A DNA stretch of 64,000 nucleotides from Nereocystis luetkeana (taxonomy: Eukaryota; Sar; Phaeophyceae; Laminariales; Laminariaceae), in assembly GCA_031213475.1 (NCBI GenBank), contig JARUPZ010000034.1, forward strand, positions 372,001 to 436,000. The letters are read 5' to 3'. Every line of letters begins with the position of its first letter. Position 1 is the first letter of the stretch. Made by a program: the position numbers and the translations under genes. Below, piece by piece: positions 1-10,494 of the stretch. Under the pieces are notes generated by a model. It was not told where the DNA came from. It was given only the letters and a program-made list of their open reading frames with translations, and searched no databases.

Positions 1-1119
1 GGTCATGGGATACCCGTAGTATCAAAACCTTGTAACACCAGACAATATTCCCGTGTCTCTGAAGTTTTACCTTGCAATACAATGAATAGGATAGCCGATA
101 GGACAAGAAGAGCAAACAAGCGCCAAAGTAAAGTCCCATAGACAAGGGTATTTACCCGTCTATTAATAGCGGGTTAATAGAAGGAGAGGAGAGTGGGCTT
201 GATGCCTTGAGTCCTGCATGCATCCTCTCGTGTCGACGTTGTCTTCTCCAAAGTGCTTTCTTTCTTCGTGCATCTATCTTTTTCTGATCACTGTACTTCA
301 GTTTTTGTTCCAATTTCGGTTTTCGTTTTTTCCACATTTTTTTTTTGCTTTGTTGTAGTCGTTGTTTTGTTTCGTCGATTTAGTTGCTTCTTGGTTCGTT
401 TTTTAATTTTTATTATCAGCTGTACTGTCCGATACTACAACCATGTCATGACAAAGAACACATCGGTTTGACCTGGTAGGTTTCTCAGCCTGAGTGCATT
501 GCAACGCATACATTGGACAATCCGCGGGGACTCTGTGAACGCTTAGTTGTTGGGCAATGACCGCCGGCCTTGGGATTCGTGGGTCATCAACGTGTATATT
601 TTTTCAGGTCTACCAGAGTACGCTCTCAAGGCACTCCGGTAGCCACCTGTCTGTGCTGTGAGGAAAAGTTAGACCTGATCAAAGTCTCGCATTCTCAAAC
701 CTATGAACGAAGGTGGGCAGACCTCGTCAAATAAATAAATGCAAAGAAAGGTTGATCCATCACGCGGCGAGACCCCAATTAATTGTTGGTACGAAGCGCG
801 AAATGAATCCTCCGATCACTAGTTAGTTTCAGCTGAATCTTCGCATGCCCCCGACACCAAACCGTTGGAGGCGAGCCTTGGCGCGCTTGGCTTCTCTGAG
901 GCTGCGCCTGTGCTCGTGACGACACGGCCAAGACCTAACGCCCTGACAATTCTTAAAAATAAACTTCGAGAAGAGTCACGCTTGAAAAGCTTGATGTGTT
1001 TAAAAAAAAAACTAAACAAAAAACAGAGGCGGCGCAGGGGCATCCGTGAAAAAAAGGAGAAAACGACACACACCAAACCCCCAGAGGTCGGAATGTAAAA
1101 CCGTTGCAAAACCGGTATG
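1..1119. other. No recognisable gene
   Basis: I see no coding region here. The open frames are short, low-complexity or overlapping on both strands and lack splice-bounded protein-like segments. The stretch is T-rich around 300-420 and has no repeat that I could match elsewhere in the window. Confidence 0.5.
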
Positions 1120-1126
1120 ATCACAT

Positions 1127-1477
1127 TTTTTTTTTTTTTTTTTTTTTTTCATCCCATTCATTATCTTCGCACATCTTCTTCTCTCTCTCCTTCCAACTCG
1201 TAACTCAGATCCGGGGTCACATAGCAGACTCTTCTCCCCCCTTTCCCGCTACGGTACGTGCCTTCAATTTTATCGCGAGAAGATTTCAGCCTTTTCTTCC
1301 CTCGTCGACTCGCATCGAATTGTGCCTACCCACGCTGCAAGGCGCCCTCAACAATTGAATCCTTTTCTATTTTTAATTTTGCAAATAAAGTCAAAGTCCG
1401 ACCCACCTGGGGCTCGAACCCAGGACCCAAACAAGTAGAATTCGAGGTTAACCACTTGAACCGCCGGGGCGACCGGC
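1127..1477 (-). mobile_element. tRNA-derived SINE, copy 1 (full length)
   Basis: Read on the - strand, the element starts with a tRNA-like head. An A-box-like stretch (GGTTCAAGTGGTTAACC) and a B-box (GGTTCGAGCCCCAGG) lie about 30 bases apart, as in internal RNA polymerase III promoters. A unique body of about 250 bases follows, ending in a poly(A) tail that reads as poly(T) from 1127 on the + strand. The insertion is flanked by a perfect 7-bp direct repeat, ATCACAT, at 1120-1126 and 1478-1484, which is the expected target-site duplication. Near-identical copies lie at 10128-10494 (-) and 60788-61151 (+), with a decayed one at 9435-9675. A poly(A) tail suggests mobilisation by a LINE that recognises poly(A). 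Confidence 0.88.
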
Positions 1478-1484
1478 ATCACAT

Positions 1485-2079
1485 GAGGAAATTAGAAAAA
1501 AAAAAAAAGTATCCGTATGTTATTCATTAATTATATACTCACTTGGTTTTCTACGTAACACCCCCCTGTCTAGCAAAATATAAAACTGTGAACTGTAACT
1601 TTTTTGTTTCCGAGCGCCCTTGGGTAGCGCGTTGAAAATGAAGGCGGCGGCTCATTAAAAAAAGGCTCGGCGGTCCATTTATAAGCTGCTCGGCGGCTGA
1701 TTAAAAAACATTTCGGCGGCACGTTTCGAAAATTCCGCAGTCGGTTAATTTATCCCAGCTAAAGAGCCTACGTATTCGTTTACATTCTTAGGGGAAATTG
1801 TACTACATACAGCAGCAGACCATTCCAATAGCAAGTCGGCGCGATTGAAGCAGACATCGCTAATAATGTGTTTATCAATTATTCTACAACAACAGTAGTA
1901 GCAGTATAGCAGTGGTGCGTGATTGCGTGATACAACGCAAGCTAAACGAGAGCACAATCCTCGCCACCTATTTATTACCGTCTGTCTGTGTGGAATAATA
2001 CGGATGTATGTCCATAATTATAATCATGGGCAATTTAGAGTTATTTCTTACCAGGTAGGTCGTAGATGATCGTATTATT
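1485..2079. other. Non-coding stretch
   Basis: No gene is visible. Around 1635-1735 there is an imperfect reiteration of a GGCTCGGCGGCTGATTAAAA-like unit (three to four degenerate copies). One TACCAGGTA motif lies at 2050. Confidence 0.4.
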
Positions 2080-2297
<218 letters not shown>

Positions 2298-3590
2298 TTA
2301 CAGGTCACCGGACACAACACATTGTCAATGAAAAATCTGCATGGATTGGAAAGTCCGGGTAGGTGTATTCATAGAATAAAGGCGGATAAGTTGGTCGACA
2401 GCAGCAGTGGTTGGTTGTCTTTTGAGAAGAGGGGTCGAAAAATCTAACAACGGCGCAGGATCAACCAGCGGTGTTTATGCGGGTGAACTACAGCAGCAGC
2501 CCGAAAAACAAAGTGTACTGCAGCATGCTGTTGTAGGTATTCACTGCTGTGCTGCTGTGATATTTTCAGGGTTTCGATAGGCACGAAGCTTTAGAATGTC
2601 TGTATGTATGTTGGAGTCGTTCGAACAATCTTCAGGAAAACTGGCGGAATATTCTGTAGGTGGCCTCATCGTACTGCTGGTTTAGATCAGACGTTAGATG
2701 GTGTGGACTCTTTAAAAGGGACGAAAACAAAAGAATTTTCTGCCGACGGAAGCGCACACCGGCGTGCCAGCCACCGTTGTTTTATACATACATCCAGAGG
2801 CACAGCAGCTAGCTAGCGGTCGTCCGCATCGACGAAAGAGCGTGAAACATCGCACTAACTGTCGCATGCCCCTGATAAACTCGATAGATAGAGTCGAATC
2901 CAGTCTAGGCTTGTACAATCGCGCAGTTGAGTAGTCAGCGCCGCGCATCCGCCGTGTGCGGTGCCTGAGGGAAGGGGGGGCAGCAGGAGCGGGAGGAAAC
3001 CCGACCAAATTTAAAGGGGATGAGAAGAGGGGAGGTAACAGCAGCAGGAGGAGTAGAAGGGGAAAACCGCGGTAGGGACGAGATTAGGAAGGAGACGGCA
3101 CACAGGGTAGCAAGGTACTAGTCACATGTCTACCAGGTATGCTACTCGTGTTGCCAACTAACTGCTGCAGCAGCTGGTTCGAATGTGTTCTTCCTTTCTT
3201 TGGCTTTTTTTTGTTTTTGCGTTTGATCACCCGCGATTTTCGTATTATTCTAACTAACTATATTATTATTGCTTTCTCTTTATTTTTCTTGTCCTTATGA
3301 AAGGAGTCTTGTGGCATGGGTGGGGATGACGAGCCCGCTTTGCTTGTTTCTTATTGTCTGACGCATCTTCTCCGGGGGTGGGGCATAGTTGACGAATGCA
3401 GGACGGAGAAGGCAGACAGAGTAGTAAGGTACCAGACCGACTATAAATAGTAGGGAGAACCTGGTCATGCTACTCGTACCACAAATTGCAGCGGCTAACT
3501 GGAGGGTGCTTTGTGTATCGGTGTGCCTGTCAATCCCCTTGCTCTGTTTATATGCATGTAGCGGTTCTGTGTCTTTAGCTCGTTCGTTTT
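2298..3590. other. Non-coding stretch
   Basis: No gene is recognisable. CAGCAG-rich segments occur near 2470-2530 and 3040-3060. The longest open frame (2712-3008, - strand) is arginine- and proline-rich, without domains or splice context. Confidence 0.4.
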
Positions 3591-3591
3591 A

Positions 3592-3735
3592 ACCTCTTGG
3601 GACCGCAGTCCCGTTTTGGAGGAAACTATCTCTGGATTTGAGTGGTTTTTGTCCCCAAGACGGGGTTGCGGTTCGGCCTCACCCCCTGCGTCGAGGCACG
3701 ACGGCAGTTTTTATTTTATTTCGTCTGCCCGAATT
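3592..3735 (+). repeat. Dispersed repeat D, copy A (5' segment)
   Basis: Bases 3610-3735 match, with scattered differences, the reverse complement of about 5215-5342. Shared blocks include CCCGTTTTGG, GGATTTGAGTGG, ACGGGGTTG and CCCCTGCGT. Bases 3592-3615 also resemble the terminus of MITE-B (AACC..TTGGGAC.GCAGTCCCGTT). A probable downstream part of the same family, containing a CATCCATCCAGCA block, lies at 4455-4530, so this copy looks interrupted. The family has no visible coding capacity and I cannot classify it. Confidence 0.55.
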
Positions 3736-4890
3736 CGGAAAATATCAAATTACCGCTATTTTCAACACCGTCACTGCTCTCATGTACTGGTACATACATG
3801 TTGAAGGGAAATTATACGGGAAATTTTAACGAGAAACGTTCCAGTCTGTTCGTAGATATAAGATAATTACTGTGCGAGTTTTATATCATATTATATCGAA
3901 TCGAACAGACAAATCTGAAAAATGGGAACGAAGCCTAAAATGAGAACCAAGCCGTATCTCCAGAACCATGTGGTGTATCAGAGAACCAAAATGATCCTGC
4001 GAAACCCCTTGGCCAGCCCTGTGAGAGGAGCTCGTCAGAACGGTCATGCTCCATCTATCTCGTGCCTTCGGGTGGGCGCAAAAAGCGATATATATACGCT
4101 GGCTCTATTGTGATTTCTCTAGATAGATGCTGACTACCGCGGCGATGCCGAGGACTTCCAGCCTGAGCGACAGCTCATTCGAAGGCTGCTGTACAGCCCC
4201 ACAGGACTGTCAACTTTTTTTCTTGGAGTTGTACACAATTGGTTTGCTTTCTGAAAAAAAACGTCCGTTCCCATTTTTTGTTTCGTTCCCATTTTTCCGT
4301 TTTGTCTGTCATCGGTCCTCTTATTATTGGTTTTTTTCACAGCAGTTTTCCCGAGAAAGTATTCACACACAGATGCATTTTCCTGTTTTCTTTCGATTTG
4401 TTCTTTGTTTTCTATTATTTTGTGTTTTTGTTTGTTTCTTTCGTTGTCTCTCCTTTTTCTCATGTATGTGTATGCCGTGTCAGTCCTATCCATCCAGCAT
4501 GATAAAATGTGTGTGTGTTCTTTACATTAAACCGTCTGATGGCCCTGCTGCAATCTCTGCGAAAGGGGCTATCTACCACTCACCACCAACAACACCCAAA
4601 GAGAAACACCGACTTGTTGCAACCCCCCTCTTGAGCGACGGGGCGCGCGGGTAGGAAAGGCGATCAATTGTCTGAGCACGCTACTTACAAGATTTGCTAC
4701 GAACTCTCGTTGTTGCCGCAGCTAGCTGCCGTCTCAGCCCACCAAGCAAAAACTCTATATATATAGTGACTTGACTCTTTCGGCTGTCTGTCGTCTGATC
4801 TCGCCTCATGTCACGATTCTGCCAGCGTCTTCGAATTCCAAAACGCCTTCACAAACTCCACCTCCTCCCTACGGGAACTAACATGCCTTT
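3736..4890. other. Non-coding stretch, T-rich
   Basis: No convincing gene. The 175-residue open frame at 4127-4654 and the overlapping antisense frame are phenylalanine/lysine-rich products of T-rich DNA and show no domain. Bases 4455-4530 resemble dispersed repeat D (see 5060-5505). Confidence 0.4.
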
Positions 4891-4894
4891 ATAT

Positions 4895-4950
4895 TACCCG
4901 TCGACATCCAGCACAGCCAGTGTCCGTGCCAATATTTCAATCCTATAGCG
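4895..4950 (+). repeat. Dispersed repeat D, short fragment
   Basis: The segment CCCGTCGACATCCAGCACA followed by CCAGTGTCCGTGCC recurs at about 60540-60580 (+) and in reverse near 5450-5500, so this is a short truncated copy of the same family. Confidence 0.6.
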
Positions 4951-5059
4951 TTGTCATTAAGGTGGTCACCAAAATACGCGCCACAGATATACAACATTAT
5001 TACCATTATTGCACAAATAAATACTACATTTTATTTTAGGGGGTTATTTCTGAGCCCTC

Positions 5060-5505
5060 AGAACTGAGTGTTAATTATACTGTATATAAAGCAGAGTAGA
5101 CAACGCAATGCCCCCATGTCCAGTGCCATCATGGTGCTGGATGGATGCGACAGGCACGACATGCACATTCTATGAAAGAGAGGATACGAAAGAACAGAAA
5201 ACGAAGAATAAATCGAACGAGAATCAGCAAAAAAAATAAAACTTGTGTCGTTCCTCCACGCAGGGGATGTGGCAGAACAGCAACCAACCCCGTGTGGGGG
5301 ACAAACCACTCAAATCCAAAGCTACTTGTCCCCAAAACGGGGCATGGCGTTGCATTGTCCACTCTGCGTACCGGATACCAACGTAGTATCTCGGTGGCGT
5401 GTTCTTTTTACGGCCGAAGTCGTACAAAACTCTCTCTAGGTTCGAAGAATCGGCACGGACACTCCTGGTGGTTGTGCCGGATGTCGACGGGTAGAAAGAA
5501 CGGTT
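5060..5505 (-). repeat. Dispersed repeat D, copy B (longest copy)
   Basis: On the - strand this copy runs from the CCCGTCGACATCC block (about 5495) through the CACGGGGTTGG block (about 5290) to the CATCCATCCAGCA block (about 5150). It therefore links parts that appear separately in copy A (3610-3735 and 4455-4530) and copy C (60515-60745). No long ORF, terminal repeat or poly(A) tail is evident. It could be a degraded LINE 3' end or a non-autonomous DNA element. Confidence 0.6.
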
Positions 5506-5617
5506 TAATGCGAAGAACACGCTAGTGTTATCATGGTGTCGGCTAGGCCGCGGGGCTACAAAGAGGTTTCCTGGAATCAGGTACCTCCAATCACCGTTAA
5601 TACAACCTCCTACTATT

Positions 5618-5718
5618 ACATGGGACCATAGTTAATAGGACCGAATATTGTTAGTAAAAATGGTAAAATATATAGGTTTTTATATATACCATAGGTCCTA
5701 TTAACTATGGTCCCCCGT
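5618..5718. mobile_element. MITE-A copy 2
   Basis: Terminal inverted repeats GGGACCATAGTTAATAGGACC / GGTCCTATTAACTATGGTCCC flank the same AT-rich core with TTAGTAAAAATGG and TATATAGGTTTTT segments. It matches the copies at 2080, 9997, 18554 and 52626. Confidence 0.88.
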
Positions 5719-5840
5719 AATAGAACGGCGGACAAGGGGCGGAGAGGGGGCCAAGTTCGAACTTTCGAAAATAGCCAATAATACCAGGTACTATATATTA
5801 TATAGCAGTATACAGACGTTTTCGGTGTTCGGTTGGCCTG

Positions 5841-5886
5841 TTACCATATATATATATATATATATCTCTATATATATATATATATC
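5841..5886. repeat. (AT)n microsatellite
   Basis: About 45 bp of alternating AT with one CTC interruption. Confidence 0.9.
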
Positions 5887-6084
5887 GGGTGTCAATGCAC
5901 GCCACTACTAACCGTTTTCCGAGTGTCCGGTACGATCTCCCAGGGGCCGTACTGTTCGTTGTGACCAGCTTAGGAAGCTCATTGGTGGGATCACGGTGGT
6001 ACGGGCGTGGACCCAGCCCAACACCCAACCCTATTCCAAACGCTCTCTTCAACGCGGACCCGAAACGGCCCTAGAACAGGTGAC

Positions 6085-6185
6085 TAACCCTTCAAGGACT
6101 GCAGTCACGGTTTAGGACAAAACAAACTGCTCAGAATTGGAGGAGTCTGTGCCCGAAACGGGACTGCAGTCCTAAAAAGGGTCAA
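6085..6185. mobile_element. MITE-B copy 1 (about 100 bp, TIR element)
   Basis: The left end TAACCCTTCAAGGACTGCAG and the right end CTGCAGTCCTAAAAAGGGTC are inverted relative to each other, with about 33 bp of imperfect terminal inverted repeat. There is no coding capacity. Similar ends occur at 50548-50643 and 53955-54040, and a half end occurs at 3592, which defines a second MITE family in the window. Confidence 0.65.
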
Positions 6186-6564
6186 CGTGGCTTTGTTCCG
6201 CTCTCTCTCCCGATTTGTCTGCGGATCACGACTTCCCCCGTAAAAATCCCGGAAACGTCCCTCCGGCCACTCGGTGAAGCCTACTTGGGAACGCCCGAGG
6301 AGATATTTGAATACGTATGTAATGTACGTAACCGGTCTTCAACCAGGTAGATATCACAGATATACCCAAACTAAATGTGTTATACAACAACGGTAGTATG
6401 CGCTGCCTTGGTGACGTAGTATGTACCTGCCTGGTATGTAATCGTGTTATCAGGGGATCCTCCAATGATGACTAAAATTTCGAAAGAACAAACTGAATAG
6501 CGACGCTATAATATCACATACGATTCGAACTTGTTGGGTGCACATACAATAATACACACACGGT

Positions 6565-6765
6565 GGCGGTCCCCTAAGGCTAGAGGGTATCCCTTAAGCC
6601 TGTTGGGGGTCCCTTAAGGCGAGAGGGGATCCCCTAAAGCGAGATGGGATCCCCTGAGGTGTGGGTATAGGGATCCCCTAAGGTGAGTCGGGATTCCCTA
6701 AGGATAATAGGGATCCCCAAAGTGGAGAGGGAATCTCCTAAGGCGCGGAAGGGACCCCCTAGCTA
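6565..6765. repeat. GGGATCCCCTAAGG minisatellite
   Basis: About eight degenerate copies of a unit of about 24-28 bp, each carrying GGGATCCCCTAAGG followed by a purine-rich spacer such as CGAGAG. Each unit contains the palindrome GGGATCCC, so the array could form small hairpins. No gene overlaps it. Confidence 0.85.
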
Positions 6766-7100
6766 GATCGATCCCCCCATTCGCAACATATACACTGTAC
6801 ACAATTAATTGTCGGATGGCTAACCACAAACAAAACAACAGTAGTACTACTCTAAATTATATACCTGGTACCAGGTAGGTACCAGGCATGTAACCGGGGG
6901 CGCCTGGAACAGTCGTTTTTCGATACATACATGGCATGAAAAAGAAGTCAGCATGAAAAACAAACCTGAGCGCTAGCATTGTGCCGATAGGAGGATGATT
7001 TAAGAGAGAACAATATTAGTTTTGTTTTAGTTTCCTATTATTTCAGGATCACTTGAACAAAGAGAGCACCCACTGTCCCCGTCCCCCCCAACTCCACCCT

Positions 7101-7132
7101 TGTCTAGGGGGGGGAGGGGGGGGGGGGGGGGG
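7101..7132. repeat. Long G-run
   Basis: Nearly uninterrupted G tract of about 30 bases, capable of forming G-quadruplexes and likely to vary in length. It lies in non-coding DNA. Confidence 0.9.
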
Positions 7133-7305
7133 GTTCTAAAATTAAGTGGTCCAAACTGGGCAAAAATGAAGAAACGTGTGTTTCTCTTAAAGCGTCCTGT
7201 GATCACCGCGCTGCGGTTTGTTTTTCAGTATGACCTTTTCATGTGATGTGTCAAAAAAATACTGTTCCTGGAGCCCATGTACGTACCTGGAATAATATAT
7301 TGTTA

Positions 7306-7380
7306 GGCTTGCCATCCGACAATGTGCAGCATGAGCTTTCACGTTGATCAATCAAAACATTCCTGAAAGACGAAATCTCC
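7306..7380 (+). repeat. Dispersed repeat E, copy 1
   Basis: This stretch shares TTGCCATCCGACAATGTGCA and following blocks (CATGA.CTT, GATCA.TCA, GAAAGA.GAAA) with 61243-61320, which lies just 3' of the non-LTR retroelement on the right. It may be a truncated 3' tail of a related element or an independent repeat. Confidence 0.6.
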
Positions 7381-9434
7381 GTATACATACAACAAGACAA
7401 AAAAAAACTATACACCTGGAATATACGCGCAGTAAGAAAAAAAAACTGTGAGATCGAACAACTTCGTCGAAACTCATATTTATTTGCAAACAAACTGTGT
7501 GTGATACTTAGGCATTTAGACAATGGTTGTGTACACTCTGTTACGCTATACCTGGTGTATACATACATGTATAATAATATGTGGAAATATGTAATTATTT
7601 TATTATTAGATCGCGTAGACTACCAATTAGTGTACAGGTGGCCGCGTTTACCCCCCCTGTGGATAATGTCGGCGTAAAACGTCCTTGTGCTGTGTGGAGA
7701 CATTGAACGTTGTCGCACACGTTCGGGAGTATATACCGAATACTAAGTATTGTTATATTGGCAGGTTGTCGACACCTTGTGGGGTTTACTGAATTGTCCA
7801 GCGTCCCTACAGAAGATCCTTTTCCCACCACAATTTGGTACCGAAGAAGGCGGCCAGGTCCACCTGGGTTTTAGAGCATCATATTATTATGTGATCCAAC
7901 TGGTTTAGTAGTAAGTACCTGATACCTGATACCTGATACCTGGTACCAGGTACCAGGTATGTGATAACAGGTACCGATGTGTACTTTGAGATATATATGT
8001 TACCGGTCGGATAAATGGATCAGGTGTGGTGGCATACCGTAGTGGCAGCTATTTCGCAAAATCAAAAGTAACCTGAGAACTACGAACCAGGAAAAACAGT
8101 ACCTACCTGGTACACAGTAGTATGTATTGATCAGAGGTATTCTCAGATTTTTTGTCGGCTGCATCTTCCTTGACGATAAACAAAATATGCAGGCGTTATG
8201 CGCAGTGAGCTAACCACGCCTCTCCATGTATGTCCCCTCCTACGCGCACGCCCGTGACAACATTATTACAATCGCGCGCCACGCCACAACCAACCGGTCG
8301 TCTCCCTCGACAGAACCTGACCCAACCTCGCCAACAACAGGGGCAATATAGTTAGTTCAGGCTGTGACTATTCTATCTCTGGAATTTCAATCCTGCTCGG
8401 CCTTCACGCCATCCCAAGGACTCCACATCCGTAAGAAGAGTAAAGAACTGCCCGAAGGACACCCAACAGAGAGGCACGGACAGCAGGCAACCGGACCAAC
8501 AACTGAGAGTGGTGAGAGCAATCGACCATCGAGCGCCAACTACCTGTGTACGGCCACGAGAGAGGCGTTGGGAGGAGTCTAAAACAGCATACATACCCTA
8601 CTACTCGCGACACTGAAGAGACCGGGCATGAGGGTCGGTTCGTTCGATACAAGGACACTGATTGCAAGAGCGTGGAGTGATTTAGAAGGATGAAGATATA
8701 CCGGTAGACTACTACTACTGTACTACCAGGTGCATGACACCCTGCACAGTGCCTATAATTATAGAAAGCTATGGTACGAGTTGTTGACAGTACAGTGCTG
8801 CTGTACGGTCGTAATATTTTAGACTACAGGGAGCATTGTGTGTGTATCTTGTTTTCACCAGGATCAAGAAGTTCGTTGCAAGTTCATGTTGTTGTCGTTG
8901 CTACAGCAGTATCTAGAGCACTCACCCTTATCTACTGCCAGCATCGCCATCATCAGCCGTCACTAGTAAAAACGTGTGCAGATATACACAGCAGTACAAC
9001 AGTATACTTTAAATGCTCGTAACCCGTGGTCACAAGGCAGGCTCGAGCAACACACCCTCTACTGCTGTACTGGTACAACAGCAGAAGCATCGAGGACCCT
9101 GTGGCAACTGCACTGAGAAGAGCACAGCGTAGCACATATCATAGACAACGCGACGTCGTGGTCGGTGCGACAAGCATCTATTAATTGTAGTATTTCTTTT
9201 GCTGCCTGGTAGCGATCAGAACTCACGATGGGCCCAAATACCGAGTATCCCCTCCATTATAAACACCTGGTAGTACACACCATATTTGGTTCAGATTATA
9301 CTATTATTGCTATGTTCCCCAGTAGTAGTAGTAATCGCGCTGAAGTATATTGAAGGTCTTGTTCATCGTCTAAAAAAGCGGCACACTCTGCACGGTTTTA
9401 CATTTATTTTGGTGTTTTTTACCGTTCAACCGAG
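7381..9434. other. Non-coding stretch
   Basis: No recognised gene. TACC(A/T)GGTA motifs cluster at 7925-7960 and occur at 8108. A frame of about 72 codons at 8364-8582 has antisense competitors and no domain or splice context. Trinucleotide AGT/CAG runs are scattered through 8700-9340. Confidence 0.4.
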
Positions 9435-9675
9435 GTTTTTTTTTTTCCCTTTTCGATATTTTCATTAGTTTCTTCGCCCGTTTATACTCGTACCCGTTCC
9501 TCATAATAATATATATAGTGTACTCGTAACTCAGATCCGGGGTCACAAACTATTAATCAGCTCTTCTCCCCCTTCATCACCACTGCGATAGGTGCCTTTT
9601 ATTTTTTCGCGAGAGGGTACAGCACTTTCTTCCTCCGTCGACTCGTGTTGAATTTTTCATACACGCGCCAGTTAG
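9435..9675 (-). mobile_element. Decayed SINE fragment
   Basis: The body of the window's SINE is recognisable from a T-run at 9435 through CTCGTAACTCAGATCCGGGGTCAC to GTCGACTCG, but it is diverged and lacks the tRNA-like head. It is read on the - strand and is an older or truncated insertion. Confidence 0.75.
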
Positions 9676-9996
9676 TTGCCTTCTCTGCACAGACAGTCGA
9701 TTTGGTTGAAAATACAGAAGAAGCGCTAAACATATATATATATGGCAAGGTGCGAAAGCCTGACTTTCGGCCTTGGTATTACGGGGTACCACGACGAGCA
9801 GTGGGAATGCTGAACCCTATATATATGCGCGACACAAAACAAAGGCACGTACCCGGGGGGGGGAAGGGTAGACACCTGTGACCACGGCTTGTCCAGAAGG
9901 TCGTCGAGGGTAAAACCTTTACGAGTTAGGCTGGAAAGTGGAAGTGATGATTAAAAAAAAAAAAAAAACTGGTATTAATAGTATACCAGGTACTAT

Positions 9997-10102
9997 AACG
10001 GGGGGGCATAGTTAATAGGACCTACGGTACAGACAAAAAGCTATATAACTACCTATTTATTTATACTAACAATAGTTGGTCCTATTCACGATGGTCCCCC
10101 GT
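9997..10102. mobile_element. MITE-A copy 3
   Basis: The ends ACGGGGGGGCATAGTTAATA and CTATTCACGATGGTCCCCC are inverted repeats with a few differences. The AT-rich core matches the family. It lies 26 bp from SINE copy 2, so the two insertions are almost nested. Confidence 0.85.
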
Positions 10103-10124
10103 AATATTATAATCAGGACCAATC

Positions 10125-10127
<3 letters not shown>

Positions 10128-10171
<44 letters not shown>

Positions 10172-10494
10172 CCATCCCATTCATTATCTTCGCACATCTT
10201 CTTCTCTCTCTCCTTCCAACTCGTAACTCAGATCCGGGGTCACATAGCAGGCTCTTCTCCCCCTTCCCGCTACGGTACGTGCCTTCATTTTTTATCGCGA
10301 GAAGATTTCAGCCTTTTCTTCCCTCGTCGACTCGCATCGAATTGTGCCTACCCACGCTGCAAGGCGCTCTCAACAATTGAATCCCTTTTTTTATTTTTAC
10401 AAATAAAGTCAAAGTCCGACCCTCCTAGGGCTCGAACCCAGGACTCAAACAAGTAGAATTCGAGGTTAACCACTTGAACCACCGGGGCGACCGG
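10128..10494 (-). mobile_element. tRNA-derived SINE, copy 2 (full length)
   Basis: Same structure as the SINE at 1127-1477. On the - strand the tRNA-like head (A-box-like segment, then B-box GGTTCGAGCCCTAGG) sits at 10494-10410, then the body, then a poly(A) tail of about 44 bases (poly(T) at 10128-10171). The long uninterrupted tail suggests a relatively recent insertion. A target-site duplication is not clear. Confidence 0.88.

Noticed and set aside
1405..1477. tRNA gene
   Set aside because: The A- and B-box-like sequences belong to a SINE head followed by a body and poly(A) tail; the cloverleaf is incomplete and the same unit recurs at 10410 and 60788.
4127..4654. 175-codon frame rich in Phe, Cys and Ser
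   Set aside because: T-rich DNA open on both strands, with no domain, no splice context and overlap with repeat D fragments.
6565..6765. CRISPR-like array
   Set aside because: Units are degenerate and spacers are short, similar to one another and purine-rich; this is a eukaryotic minisatellite.
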